A stretch of DNA of 64,000 bases from Pseudomonas poae (GTDB lineage Bacteria > Pseudomonadota > Gammaproteobacteria > Pseudomonadales > Pseudomonadaceae). Numbering within the stretch: position 1 is the stretch's first letter; each line of letters begins with the position of its first letter. The position numbers were made by a program, and so were the translations under genes. Below, in pieces: positions 55,392-64,000 of the stretch. The notes under the pieces are model-generated. The model had not been told where the DNA came from and ran no database searches. It saw nothing but the letters and a program-made list of their open reading frames with translations. The stretch spans positions 3,787,001 through 3,851,000 of the forward strand of contig CP110972.1 in the NCBI GenBank assembly GCA_028869255.1. Reading direction: 5' to 3'.

Positions 55392-55480
55392 AGAGCGAGC
55401 TTGCTCGCACTCGGGTGCGCAGCGTCCGCAAAATGTTCGGGGCCGCTTCGCTGCCCAACGGGAGCAAGCTCCCTCGCCAC
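55392..55480. repeat. Diverged extragenic palindrome, GTGGCGAG family
   Basis: AGCGAGCTTGCTCGCACTCGG and an opposite arm CCCAACGGGAGCAAGCTCCCTCGCCAC with GGGCCGCTTCGCTGCC; less well conserved than the copies at 1579, 17696 and 45954. Confidence 0.6.
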
Positions 55481-55507
55481 ACAAGCTTGTCTATGCTGGG
55501 ACGTGTA

Positions 55508-56491
<984 letters not shown>

Positions 56492-56586
56492 TCAAAGCAG
56501 ATAGACGCCACGGGTATCAGCGACGGTATATAACTATATTAAAGGTTTGACGGATAAATCTAGAACTTTTTATCCTTTTCTATCCA

Positions 56587-57087
56587 TCACACGTCATCAC
56601 TTCGTCGACGTTGTAAGGAAGGCACCAGGTAAACCGGCACGGTAGACAGCTGCAGCACCCGCGCAGCGGTGCGCCCAAGTGGTGTGGCGGCCGCCGTCGC
56701 ATGGCTGTGACTGCCGACGATCAACAGATCGACGGACAGTTTGCGCAACTGGTCGAGTATCACTTCGCACGGGTCCCCCTGGATCACGCGCACCGAGCGA
56801 ATCAGTTTCAGATCCTGCTCCCCGTCTCCCAACTCCTCGCGAAAACTGTCCAGCACGCGCTGCTCGATCGTCGCCATTACGGTGGTCAGCCCCTGGCTTT
56901 GCCATTCACTCAGAGCCTTCTCATCAAGGTAGCTCTGCAACACTGATTCAGCGAACAACCCGATGGGCTCGACCACATGAATCACATACAGATCAGACTT
57001 GAACGTTCGCGCCAGCGCCAGCGCATGCTGCATCACATAGGGCGCATACAGACCGAGGTCCGTGGCGTACAGCATCGAACGAATCAT
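56587..57087 (-). CDS. Universal stress protein (UspA family)
   Basis: A 166-residue Usp: MIRSMLYATDLGLYAPYVMQHALALARTFKSDLYVIHVVEP, and the ATP-binding tail VDLLIVGSHSHATAAATPLGRTAARVL. Family members bind ATP and respond to starvation and stress. It lies between cysB and a nucleotidase gene on the same strand, separated from each by 66-104 bases. Confidence 0.9.
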   Translation of the reverse strand: MIRSMLYATDLGLYAPYVMQHALALARTFKSDLYVIHVVEPIGLFAESVLQSYLDEKALSEWQSQGLTTVMATIEQRVLDSFREELGDGEQDLKLIRSVRVIQGDPCEVILDQLRKLSVDLLIVGSHSHATAAATPLGRTAARVLQLSTVPVYLVPSLQRRRSDDV

Positions 57088-57153
57088 AAAACCTCCTGGG
57101 TTGCCAGGACGGCGGAGATTGATTGAGCTTAGCAGCGCCGAGTGGAATTCGGA

Positions 57154-58071
57154 TCAGCTCTCGCTCTGGATTCTTACCTCATTACTGATGCCATGCGGTA
57201 CATGCCCGGTGGCCACCACCTTCCTGGCCTTCTCGCAATGCCCGGCCTGGTCATCGAAAAACACATCAGCGGCAAACGCCTCCAGAAACGCGGATTTTTC
57301 CAGGCCACCCAGGAACAGTGATTCGTCCAGGCGGATATCCCATTCACGCAAGGTGCGAATCACCCGCTCATGGGACGGCGCCGAGCGGGCCGTGACCAAC
57401 GCGGTACGGATCGGGCAGGCGTCGTCCGCAAACTCCCGCTGCAACAGATTCAGCGCAGCCAGGAAGCCCTTGAAGGGGCCCCCATGCAAGGGCTGGCGCG
57501 CCGACTCACGCTCGCTGACCTGGAACGCCTCCAACCCGTCGGTCTGGTACACGCGCTCCGACTCATCGGAAAACAGCACCGCGTCACCGTCAAAGGCAAT
57601 CCGCAGTTCCTCGCTGGAGGCCCGGCGTGGGCCGCCCGACAGTATCGTCGCCGCCGCAAAGCCGGCATCGAGCGCGCTGCGCACATCCTCCGCATGGGTG
57701 GAAAGAAACAGATGGCAACCGAATGCCGCGAGATAAGGGTAAGGGCTGCGCCCACCGACGAAGGCGGCGCGGGAAATATCGAGGCCGTAATGCTGGATCG
57801 AATTGAACACGCGCAGGCCGGTGTCGGCACTGTTGCGCGACACCAGCACCACTTCGACCCGGGCACGGCCCAGGCTGGCGTTGAGGCTGAGCAGCTTCTT
57901 GACCAACGGGAAGGCGTCGCCGGGCTCAAGGATTTCTTCCTCGTGTTCGATCTGGTATTTGCGGTACGCCTCCACCCCTTGGGCCAGGTAGACCTTGTGG
58001 CTGTCGCTCAGGTCAAACAGTGCCCGCGAAGAAATCGCCAGCACCAGCTTGTCGCCCAGTCCCTTTGCCAT
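57154..58071 (-). CDS. 5'-nucleotidase (cytosolic NT5C1-like)
   Basis: A 305-residue protein of the 5'-nucleotidase family PF06189: VLAISSRALFDLSDSHKVY at the N-terminus, VVLVSRNSADTGLRVFNSI, DISRAAFVGGRSPYPYL, IAFDGDAVLFSDESERV and FFDDQAGHCE. These HAD-fold enzymes dephosphorylate IMP or AMP. ATG 58071 (MAKGLGDKLVLA) is preferred to the ATG five codons earlier because GGGGGGACACACC fits it better. Confidence 0.88.
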   Translation of the reverse strand: MAKGLGDKLVLAISSRALFDLSDSHKVYLAQGVEAYRKYQIEHEEEILEPGDAFPLVKKLLSLNASLGRARVEVVLVSRNSADTGLRVFNSIQHYGLDISRAAFVGGRSPYPYLAAFGCHLFLSTHAEDVRSALDAGFAAATILSGGPRRASSEELRIAFDGDAVLFSDESERVYQTDGLEAFQVSERESARQPLHGGPFKGFLAALNLLQREFADDACPIRTALVTARSAPSHERVIRTLREWDIRLDESLFLGGLEKSAFLEAFAADVFFDDQAGHCEKARKVVATGHVPHGISNEVRIQSES

Positions 58072-58086
58072 GGTGTGTCCCCCCAA

Positions 58087-59040
58087 TCAGCGGTTGTGCC
58101 GATCTATAAAACTCAAGGCCTGATACAGCGCCTGCATGCGTGGCAGTTCGCAACCGGCGGCTTTGGCCGCAGCCAGTGGCCGGGCGTAGATCGCCGCCAG
58201 TTCCAGCGGGCGTTTGTGTATATGGTCGTGGTACATGCTGGGCAGGTAGTCGTCCATGGTTTCGGTCATGGTGAACATCTGCTCGGCGTAGCTTGCAGGG
58301 ATTTCATGGCCGCAGGCGTGGGCGCCTTTGACGACTTCCGCCATCAAGGCCTGGATCAGCTCGCGGCTGGATTCATCCGCCATCATCGCCGTGGTGCCGG
58401 TGCCCAGCAATACGGACAGACCGTTGTAGGGCACGTTCCACACCAGCTTATGCCAGCGGGCCTGATGCACATTGGCCATGGCCTGGGACTCGATGCCGGC
58501 GGCGTGAAACAGCGCGGCGCCCTCTTCGACAATCGCCTGACGGCGCGCTTCATCATTGGCCGCAGTGCCACTGTGATAACCAAGATTGACTCTGCCCAGG
58601 GCCTGATGCTCAACCACGCCAGGCGCGGAACGGTGCACGCCGATGTAACACAGCCCGCCCAACAGGTGCAGGGAGGGCGGCAGGTGTTCACGCAAGCTGT
58701 CTTCCACATCGAGGCCGTTTTGCAGCAGCACCACTTTGGCGCCCGGCGCGGCGACTTGGGCGAGCGTCGGGGCCAGCTCCACATTGCCCGTGGACTTGGT
58801 GCCTACCAGCAACCAGTCACACGGCGGCATATCGGCGGCGCGGGCATACGCCTGCACCGGATGCAGGTGCAGGCTGCCATGCAGCGTGCTGTTGAGGTGC
58901 AGGCCGTGCTCGCTGACCGCCGCGTATTCGCTGCGCAACAGGAAGTGCACATCGAAACCGGCGCGTGCCAGCATCATGCCGTAGAACCCACCGATGGCGC
59001 CGGTGCCGATAATGCCGATACGGGGCGACTGTACTGTCAT
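58087..59040 (-). CDS. 2-Dehydropantoate 2-reductase (PanE/ApbA family)
   Basis: A 317-residue NADPH enzyme: IGIIGTGAIGGFYGMMLARAGFDVHFLLR (GxGxxG), LLVGTKSTGNVELA, WHKLVWNVPYNGLSVLLG with the catalytic lysine, and ESSRELIQALMAEV. It reduces ketopantoate to pantoate for CoA synthesis, or a related ketoacid. ATG 59040 overlaps the preceding thioredoxin-like stop (ATGA). The longer frame is not credible as it passes through that gene. Confidence 0.9.
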   Translation of the reverse strand: MTVQSPRIGIIGTGAIGGFYGMMLARAGFDVHFLLRSEYAAVSEHGLHLNSTLHGSLHLHPVQAYARAADMPPCDWLLVGTKSTGNVELAPTLAQVAAPGAKVVLLQNGLDVEDSLREHLPPSLHLLGGLCYIGVHRSAPGVVEHQALGRVNLGYHSGTAANDEARRQAIVEEGAALFHAAGIESQAMANVHQARWHKLVWNVPYNGLSVLLGTGTTAMMADESSRELIQALMAEVVKGAHACGHEIPASYAEQMFTMTETMDDYLPSMYHDHIHKRPLELAAIYARPLAAAKAAGCELPRMQALYQALSFIDRHNR

Positions 59041-59423
59041 GGCAGTTCCTCTGGAGTACGGGTAAATGCTTGATGGATCGCGGCGGTAAGGTCGGCAAGT
59101 GTGAGACGCGCCTGCAATTGCCCAAGGAATTGACCCTCGCACACCACGAACAACGCCGGCAAATGAAAGATCTGGTAACGCTCGACCGCACCGCCGTTGT
59201 GCCCGGCATCCACCCAGCACACGCGGTCCACCGGCAAGCGCCAGCCCGGCAGTTGCTGGCGCGCCCAACGGCAACTGGAGCACCCTACGCTGGTAAACAC
59301 TACGAGCGAAATACCTGGCAATCCCAGCAGTTGCTGGTCAATATCCAGGTCGGTCAATTCCAGTTCCTTCACTATACTGCTGCCACCGCCGTCAACTGGA
59401 CGGTGCTCGGAGTCCGTGTACAT
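59037..59423 (-). CDS. Thioredoxin-family protein
   Basis: Up to 128 residues with thioredoxin fold features: FTSVGCSSCRWARQQLPGW (CxxC), VCWVDAGHNGGAVERYQIFHLPALFVVCEGQFLG (cis-proline PAL). The ATG used here (59421-59423) overlaps the divergent ATG of the PilZ gene by two bases. GTG 59372 (MKELELTDLDI, 111 residues) is an alternative start that removes the overlap and is probably more realistic. The gene is coupled to the PanE-like gene. Confidence 0.8.
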   Translation of the reverse strand: MYTDSEHRPVDGGGSSIVKELELTDLDIDQQLLGLPGISLVVFTSVGCSSCRWARQQLPGWRLPVDRVCWVDAGHNGGAVERYQIFHLPALFVVCEGQFLGQLQARLTLADLTAAIHQAFTRTPEELP

Positions 59424-59855
59424 GGGTCGTTTTTTACCTCACCCTGATGATGTCGCTGCCCTGCTAATCCAACGCCCCTCACCTGCCCTACCCCGCCAAC
59501 GCCTGCACACTATCGGCCTGGGCGGCATTGCCTGCAATTGGCCGCGCGCCTGGCGCCAGGGTACGGCGGTTGATCTGCACATCCCTCCCTGGGCGCCAGC
59601 GCCCGCTATCCGGGCTATGTCGCGTGGTGCCGCAAGGTCGAAAACGGCTATCGCATCGGCATCTCGTTTACCGATGAGCATGCACTGTTCGGCGCACGGA
59701 TGGGTGAGCAAGCATGCCGGATGGAACGCTACTGCCGCCAGCACGAAGACGCCGAACCGACACCTGCGCAACTCGAGGCCCTGGCCCGTGAGTGGGTGGC
59801 GCGTCATGCCGGCGAGTTCTCCCATGAGGCATTTGTGCGGCCGGCGCTGGATTAA
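59422..59855 (+). pseudogene. PilZ-domain-like protein gene with a one-base frameshift
   Basis: In the ATG 59422 frame (GGAG nine bases upstream), MGRFLPHPDDVAALLIQRPSP..RQRLHTIGLGGIACNW reads as an atypical PilZ-like domain. At 59579-59592 the bases ATCCCTCCCTGGGC need one extra C to stay in frame; with it the protein continues HIPSLGASARYPGYVAWCRK to VRPALD (144 residues, ending at 59855). As written the frame runs on as foreign, basic sequence to 59967. PilZ proteins bind c-di-GMP; here the RxxxR and DxSxxG motifs are weak, so binding is uncertain. Confidence 0.75.
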
Positions 59856-59984
59856 ACCGGGCTTTGCCCATTGTCGCGGGCCCGTGTTACGCGCTAAGGT
59901 TCCTCCCCCTGCATTCAAATCATGCTGTGCCCGCCGCACGGGGATGGCTGGCGGCCGGCACCCGTGACCCTGGCGAGTAACACG

Positions 59985-61061
59985 ATGGCTGATTTACCGA
60001 TCAATGACCTAAACGTCGAATCCAACGAGACCCTGATCACTCCCGATCAGCTCAAGCGCGAAATCCCTTTGAGCGACGCTGCCCTGCAGACCGTCACCAA
60101 GGGCCGCGAAGTCATCCGTGACATTCTCGACGGCACCGACCACCGCCTCTTCGTTGTAATCGGGCCTTGCTCGATCCACGACCTCAAAGCGGCCCACGAA
60201 TACGCCGAACGCCTCAAGGTGCTGGCGGCGGAAGTGTCCGACACCTTGTACCTTGTGATGCGCGTCTATTTCGAAAAACCGCGCACCACCGTCGGCTGGA
60301 AAGGCTTGATCAACGACCCATACCTGGACGACTCGTTCAAGATCCAGGACGGCTTGCACATCGGTCGCCAACTGCTGCTGGACCTGGCCGAAATGGGCCT
60401 GCCGACCGCCACCGAAGCCCTCGACCCGATCTCCCCGCAGTACCTGCAGGACCTGATCAGTTGGTCGGCCATCGGCGCACGCACCACCGAATCCCAGACC
60501 CACCGCGAAATGGCGTCCGGCCTGTCTTCCGCCGTGGGCTTCAAGAACGGCACCGACGGTGGCCTGACGGTGGCGATCAACGCACTGCAATCGGTCTCCA
60601 GCCCGCACCGTTTCCTGGGCATCAACCAGGAAGGTGGCGTGTCGATCGTCACCACCAAAGGCAACGCCTACGGTCACGTGGTGCTGCGCGGTGGCAACGG
60701 CAAGCCCAACTATGATTCGGTCAGCGTTGCGCTGTGTGAACAGGCGCTGAACAAGGCCAAGATCAAGCCGAACATCATGGTCGACTGCAGCCACGCCAAC
60801 TCCAACAAGGACCCGGCCCTGCAGCCGCTGGTGATGGAAAACGTCGCCAACCAGATCCTGGAAGGCAACCAGTCGATTATCGGCCTGATGGTCGAGAGCC
60901 ACCTGAACTGGGGCTGCCAGGCGATTCCAAAAGACCTGGCCGACTTGCAGTACGGCGTGTCGATCACCGATGCCTGCATCGACTGGTCCGCCACCGAGAC
61001 CACCCTGCGCAGCATGCACGCCAAGCTCAAGGACGTATTGCCCAAACGCCAACGCGGCTGA
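59985..61061 (+). CDS. Class I DAHP synthase (AroF/G/H family)
   Basis: A 358-residue 3-deoxy-7-phosphoheptulonate synthase: FVVIGPCSIHD, MRVYFEKPRTTVGWKGLINDP, GVSITDACIDW, ARTTESQTHRE and NIMVDCSHANSNKD. It is the metal-dependent, feedback-regulated type; which amino acid inhibits it cannot be read with confidence. With the class II enzyme at 44571 the strain has two unrelated entries to the shikimate pathway. ATG 59985 begins MADLPINDLNVES, the usual N-terminus. Confidence 0.94.
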   Translation: MADLPINDLNVESNETLITPDQLKREIPLSDAALQTVTKGREVIRDILDGTDHRLFVVIGPCSIHDLKAAHEYAERLKVLAAEVSDTLYLVMRVYFEKPRTTVGWKGLINDPYLDDSFKIQDGLHIGRQLLLDLAEMGLPTATEALDPISPQYLQDLISWSAIGARTTESQTHREMASGLSSAVGFKNGTDGGLTVAINALQSVSSPHRFLGINQEGGVSIVTTKGNAYGHVVLRGGNGKPNYDSVSVALCEQALNKAKIKPNIMVDCSHANSNKDPALQPLVMENVANQILEGNQSIIGLMVESHLNWGCQAIPKDLADLQYGVSITDACIDWSATETTLRSMHAKLKDVLPKRQRG

Positions 61062-61072
61062 ATGGCGCACAC

Positions 61073-61102
61073 AAAAACGCCGGGCTAGCCCGGCGTTTTT
61101 TA
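61073..61102 (+). terminator. Rho-independent terminator of the class I DAHP synthase gene
   Basis: AAAAACGCCGGGCTAGCCCGGCGTTTTTTATT: strong stem with T run, 11 bases after the stop. The palindrome also serves the convergent GNAT gene. Confidence 0.93.
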
Positions 61103-61117
61103 TTGTCTGCTGATCAC

Positions 61118-61399
61118 TCAGAGCTTGGCGGCATGGCGCTGGTGGCGCTCCATGTAGCGTTCGACATAGGAGCATGACGGGATCACCGTGTAGCCGGACT
61201 CTTCGGCGAACTTCAACGCCTCCTCGGTCAACGCCGCCGCAATGCCACGGCCTCGCAGCGCGTTGGGCACGAAGGTCCGATAGATATCCAGGGTCTGTTT
61301 GCCGAGGTCCATATAGGTCAGATAGGCACGATGACCGTCCACATTGGTCTCGAACTGATGACCAGCCTGGTCATGGTGGATGGACAACGCCTCGCTCAT
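61118..61399 (-). CDS. GNAT-family N-acetyltransferase (YjdJ-like)
   Basis: A 93-residue short acetyltransferase: YLTYMDLGKQTLDIYRTFVPNALRGRGIAAALTEEALKFAEESGYTVIPSCSYVERYMERH. The RGRGIA segment is the acetyl-CoA loop. The length is that of the small GCN5-like (YjdJ/YidJ) group, whose targets are unknown. ATG 61399 is preferred because the longer frame has no ribosome site. Confidence 0.88.
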   Translation of the reverse strand: MSEALSIHHDQAGHQFETNVDGHRAYLTYMDLGKQTLDIYRTFVPNALRGRGIAAALTEEALKFAEESGYTVIPSCSYVERYMERHQRHAAKL

Positions 61400-61465
61400 C
61401 ACTACTCCTCGCGGGTCTTGGATTCCGACCCCTACCTTACCGATGTTTTTCCGGCGAAGGAACAT

Positions 61466-61996
61466 CTACGCCACCCCGTGCCGGTTTCGACAACGAGAAA
61501 ACCTATAGCGCTCACAACCAGCACGTAGGGAATAGTAGGCGCCAATCCTGCAATTGCTCAAGGCGCGCTCGTCATCCCCCGCCGCTGGTGGATATAGAAA
61601 GGGCCTCGATCAACCGGTGACCGATAGCCTGAACATTGCCGGCAGTTGAACCTTAAGACGAACTGGTGCTCTTAAAGTCACCTCTACATGGGTAAAAGAT
61701 GCAGGGAAAGGTAAACGCTAGCTGAACGAAAGTGTCAGCCTCGATATATAAATTGTCATCTATTTACAAGGCTTAAGGCCTGCGGGCTGGCCCTTTCAGC
61801 CTGGATCCAATCTTCAGCGGATTGAAAAAAATTGGACAGTTTTTATACAAAACTCCAAAAGATTAGCCAAAATAGATTCGGCACAAGAATTTTTTTTGCT
61901 TCTTGCGCTACGTCAGTTTACTTACTACAAGTAATGAGTAGTATGTACGCCGGCTATCAGCTCACTCTGAGAAAGTAGCCATTTAATAGAAAGTCC
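61466..61996 (+). other. Gene-free AT-rich region upstream of oprI
   Basis: No gene is supported. The last 250 bases are strongly AT-rich (for example TTTTTATACAAAACTCC and AAGAATTTTTTTTGCTT) and probably carry the strong oprI promoter. TTGCGC (61905-61910) with a 17-base spacer and TACAAG (61928-61933) is a possible core; I give it low weight. Confidence 0.4.
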
Positions 61997-62011
61997 TTGA
62001 AGGGGAACACG

Positions 62012-62263
62012 ATGAACAACGTTCTGAAATTCTCTGCTCTGGCTCTGGCCGCAGTTCTGGCTACCGGTTGCAGCAGCGTCTCCAAAGAAACCGAAGCTCG
62101 TCTGACTGCAACTGAAGACGCAGCAGCTCGCTCCCAGGCTCGTGCAGACGAAGCCTACCGTAAAGCTGATGAAGCTCTGGCTGCTGCTCAAAAAGCACAA
62201 CAGACTGCTGACGAAGCTAACGAGCGCGCTCTGCGCATGCTTGAAAAAGCAAGCCGCAAGTAA
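62012..62263 (+). CDS. oprI: Major outer membrane lipoprotein OprI
   Basis: An 83-residue Lpp homologue: lipoprotein signal [20 protein letters not shown] (acylated cysteine 20), a long heptad-repeat coiled coil rich in A, E, K ([31 protein letters not shown]..), and a C-terminal lysine in KASRK that can be linked to peptidoglycan. AGGGGAACACG is the ribosome site. Codons are highly biased, as in abundant proteins. A terminator follows. Confidence 0.97.
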   Translation: MNNVLKFSALALAAVLATGCSSVSKETEARLTATEDAAARSQARADEAYRKADEALAAAQKAQQTADEANERALRMLEKASRK

Positions 62264-62284
62264 TAATCCTTCGGGGTTGTTATC

Positions 62285-62317
62285 AAGCCGATCCATTTAT
62301 GGGTCGGCTTTTTTTTG
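62285..62317 (+). terminator. Rho-independent terminator of oprI
   Basis: AAGCCGATCCA-TTTA-TGGGTCGGCTTTTTTTT: stem with one G-T pair and eight T, 22 bases after the stop. Confidence 0.92.
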
Positions 62318-62342
62318 CCTGAATGTGGGTGTTCGCGCTGTT

Positions 62343-63311
62343 TTATTGCTGCAGGTCAATCGGTGCGCTGGAGGCTATAGGCGCTGCACCCGGTACCCCG
62401 ATCTCGGTCGGCAAACCATCTTCGGCGGCCACCACATCCCGCACCTGATCCCAGTTCACCCGCAGGTTGTTGGCCAGGTCCTCACGCTTGAGCAAGGCGT
62501 TGATCACCGCCGTGTGCTTATCGACCACCGACGGCGTCCCGTCGTCGTTCAATGGTGTATGCGCCTCAAGGTAGACCTTGCCGCCACTGCTGCCGAACTT
62601 GTAGGCATCGTTGATGATGCGCACCGACGTCCCGACCGGCACCATGCCGGCCATCTCCAGCACGTTGTTGTTGAACATGCGGAAGCAGCCGTGGCTGGTA
62701 CGCGTACCGATGCCGAATTTCATGTTGGAGCCGTGGATCAGGTAGCCCGGCGTCCCCAGAGTGAACTTGAACGGCCCCAGGGGGTTGTCCGGGCCGGCCG
62801 GTACCACGTTGGGCAGCGGGTCGCCGTTGGCGGCGTGCTCGGCCTTGATCGAGGCTGGCGGGGTCCAGGTCGGGTTCGGCGTCTTGGCGATAATACTGGT
62901 ATGGGCAATTGGCGACCCCCAGCCCTCACGACCGATCCCCAGCGGGAAGGTGTAGACCACGCTTTGACCCTTGGGGAAGTAATAGAGCCGGTATTCCGCC
63001 AGGTTGATCACGATGCCTTCGCGCGGTCCCGGCGGCAGGATGAAACGCGTCGGCAATACGATCTCGGTGCCCGCCCCCGGCAACCAGGCATCGACGCCCG
63101 GGTTGGCCGCGACCATCTCCGAATAGCCCAGGTCGTAGGTGGTACCCAGGTCGGCAAAGGTGTCTTCGTACTTGGCCTTGATCACCTGGACCTGACCGAC
63201 AATGTCTTCACCCGGTGGTGGCAAGGGCAACTGCAAAGCTGACGCAGAACCGGCCGCACAGAGTGCAGCGAGAGACAGGCAGCAGGTGACGACGGAAAGG
63301 CGCGACAACAT
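62343..63311 (-). CDS. L,D-transpeptidase (YkuD/ErfK-YbiS family)
   Basis: A 322-residue periplasmic enzyme: signal peptide (MLSRLSVVTCCLSLAALCAAGSASA), a LysM-like peptidoglycan-binding part (YEDTFADLGTTYDLGYSEMVAANPG..EIVLPTRFILP), and the YkuD domain with the catalytic motif TSHGCFRMFNNNVLEMAG (cysteine about 229). It makes L,D crosslinks, or in E. coli ErfK/YbiS attach Lpp to peptidoglycan. It stands immediately beside oprI, the lpp homologue, so it may anchor OprI. GAAGGA nine bases before ATG 63311 fixes the start. Confidence 0.93.
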   Translation of the reverse strand: MLSRLSVVTCCLSLAALCAAGSASALQLPLPPPGEDIVGQVQVIKAKYEDTFADLGTTYDLGYSEMVAANPGVDAWLPGAGTEIVLPTRFILPPGPREGIVINLAEYRLYYFPKGQSVVYTFPLGIGREGWGSPIAHTSIIAKTPNPTWTPPASIKAEHAANGDPLPNVVPAGPDNPLGPFKFTLGTPGYLIHGSNMKFGIGTRTSHGCFRMFNNNVLEMAGMVPVGTSVRIINDAYKFGSSGGKVYLEAHTPLNDDGTPSVVDKHTAVINALLKREDLANNLRVNWDQVRDVVAAEDGLPTEIGVPGAAPIASSAPIDLQQ

Positions 63312-63354
63312 CCGGAAAATCCTTCGCAGAACGACGGGTAGGTTAAAAGCGAGC

Positions 63355-63418
63355 CGCAAGCTGCACGCTTTCAGCCGCTAGCTTACAGCTTATAGCTTGA
63401 AGCTTGCAGCTGCTTCTA
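63355..63418. repeat. AGCTT-rich repeat tract
   Basis: About 60 bases of variants of AGCTTGCAGCTT (AAGCTGCACGCTTT, AGCTTACAGCTTATAGCTTG, AAGCTTGCAGCTGC), a low-complexity tract in the gap before the L,D-transpeptidase start. It can fold into several hairpins. It could be a recombination hot spot. Confidence 0.7.
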
Positions 63419-63709
63419 CAGCTCAAAACGCAGCTCCGGCCAGATCGGCGGCGTGCCACGCTTCTGAGACTCAAGGATCGCCCGGCACAACGGGCACAGG
63501 CGCTGGTCCTGGAAAATCGAACGATCAACCCGAGACCAGCGCGGTTGCGCCGGCAATAACGTGCCGCACAGCGTGCGATCAATGGAGCCGCCCAGTTCCA
63601 ATTGCCGTGTCACCAGGTGCACCCGTACTTCCTGGCAGGCGAACAGATCCAGCTGCTCGTCCGGCTCGATCAGTTGGTAGTTAAACAGGGACCAGGCAGG
63701 ACGCGACAT
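63416..63709 (-). CDS. Small cysteine-containing hypothetical protein
   Basis: A 97-residue, soluble protein: MSRPAWSLFNYQLIEPDEQLDLFACQEVRVHL.., TLCGTLL, and LCPLCRAILESQK with a CxxC. The cysteines could bind zinc. No family is recognised. It starts at ATG 63709, four codons after an in-frame alternative. It follows the arylesterase-like gene with 58 bases between, on the same strand. Confidence 0.65.
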   Translation of the reverse strand: MSRPAWSLFNYQLIEPDEQLDLFACQEVRVHLVTRQLELGGSIDRTLCGTLLPAQPRWSRVDRSIFQDQRLCPLCRAILESQKRGTPPIWPELRFEL

Positions 63710-63767
63710 CAGGGGCTCCAAATCGGGGGGGCGCCACCTTAGCCGAAAGCCTGCCGGTAGAAAAGCG

Positions 63768-64000
63768 TCATAGCAGGGGTTTTAGCGTCGGCCATACATT
63801 TTCCAGCAGCTTGCCCTGTGCAGAGGCGGCCGGGTGCAGTTGATCGGCCTGCATCAGCTCCGGGTGGCCGCCAACGCCTTCCAGGAAAAACGGGACCAGC
63901 GGGACGTTTTTTTCCTTGGCCAGCACACCGTAGACTTCGGCAAACGCAGTGGTGTATTTCGGCCCGTAATTAGGCGGCAATTGCATACCCAGCAACAGCA
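63768..64000 (-). CDS. SGNH/GDSL esterase (arylesterase/TesA-like), C-terminal part
   Basis: The last 77 codons of a gene that continues past the right edge: LLLGMQLPPNYGPKYTTAFAEVYGVLAKEKNVPLVPFFLEGVGGHPELMQADQLHPAASAQGKLLENVW. The DQLHPAA block holds the catalytic Asp and His of the SGNH hydrolase family, and MQLPPNYG is the TesA/arylesterase signature. The N-terminal Ser block is outside the window. Confidence 0.88.
   Translation of the reverse strand, partial: LLLGMQLPPNYGPKYTTAFAEVYGVLAKEKNVPLVPFFLEGVGGHPELMQADQLHPAASAQGKLLENVWPTLKPLL

Overview
The window looks like chromosomal DNA of a Pseudomonas of the fluorescens group. The evidence is high GC, a nine-gene System I ccm operon, OprI, HtpX, CysB, the EF-P/EarP rhamnosylation pair, a class II DAHP synthase and many GTGGGAGC/GTGGCGAG-type extragenic palindromes. 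The species is an inference. No rRNA, tRNA, CRISPR array, transposase or prophage was seen.

Layout. 1-1.5 kb: end of a phosphonate (phn) operon that looks decayed (phnN, phnM with an internal gap, a phnL C-terminal stub). 1.7-4.1 kb: histidine phosphatase, an AT-rich cysteine-rich exported protein, a DUF6124 gene behind a structured leader, and a lipoprotein. 4.1-11 kb: ccmABCDEFGHI for cytochrome c maturation. 11-13 kb: FliK-like and FlhB-C-terminal-like pair. 13-16 kb: molybdenum cofactor genes moeA, moaB, mobA and a small lipoprotein. 16-22.3 kb: pseudouridine synthase, glutaredoxin-like protein, CPA2 antiporter, ammonium transporter, and the DUF883/YqjE/YqjK-like envelope trio. 22.4-34 kb: signalling block with an EAL protein, a frameshifted dGTPase, a lone receiver, an EvgA/EvgS-like phosphorelay (the EvgS-like kinase carries a frameshift before its Hpt domain), free-Met sulfoxide reductase, a DUF815 ATPase and a second hybrid kinase. 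34-44 kb: redox genes (OhrR-like regulator with glutathione peroxidase, MsrB), alaA, htpX, a large inverted repeat, tpm, LigB-type dioxygenase, DEAD-box helicase, crotonase, spermidine-synthase-like protein. 44-53 kb: class II DAHP synthase, YcaQ family, DUF1127, two LysR regulators, TauE, OhrR and Ohr, an exported esterase. 52.6-64 kb: efp and earP, Gre-like factor, CysB, UspA, nucleotidase, PanE-like reductase, thioredoxin-like protein, frameshifted PilZ protein, class I DAHP synthase, GNAT, OprI, an L,D-transpeptidase, a small cysteine protein and a truncated SGNH esterase.

Themes. Several modules address redox and electrophile stress: Ccm thiol chemistry, MsrB, free-Met-sulfoxide reductase, GPx, Ohr and two OhrR-like regulators. 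Two unrelated DAHP synthases feed the shikimate pathway. OprI lies next to an L,D-transpeptidase that could anchor it to peptidoglycan. Three genes (dgt-like, evgS-like, pilZ) each carry one single-base deletion in or beside a short C or G run. That is either real gene decay or a shared assembly error, and it affects how these genes should be read.
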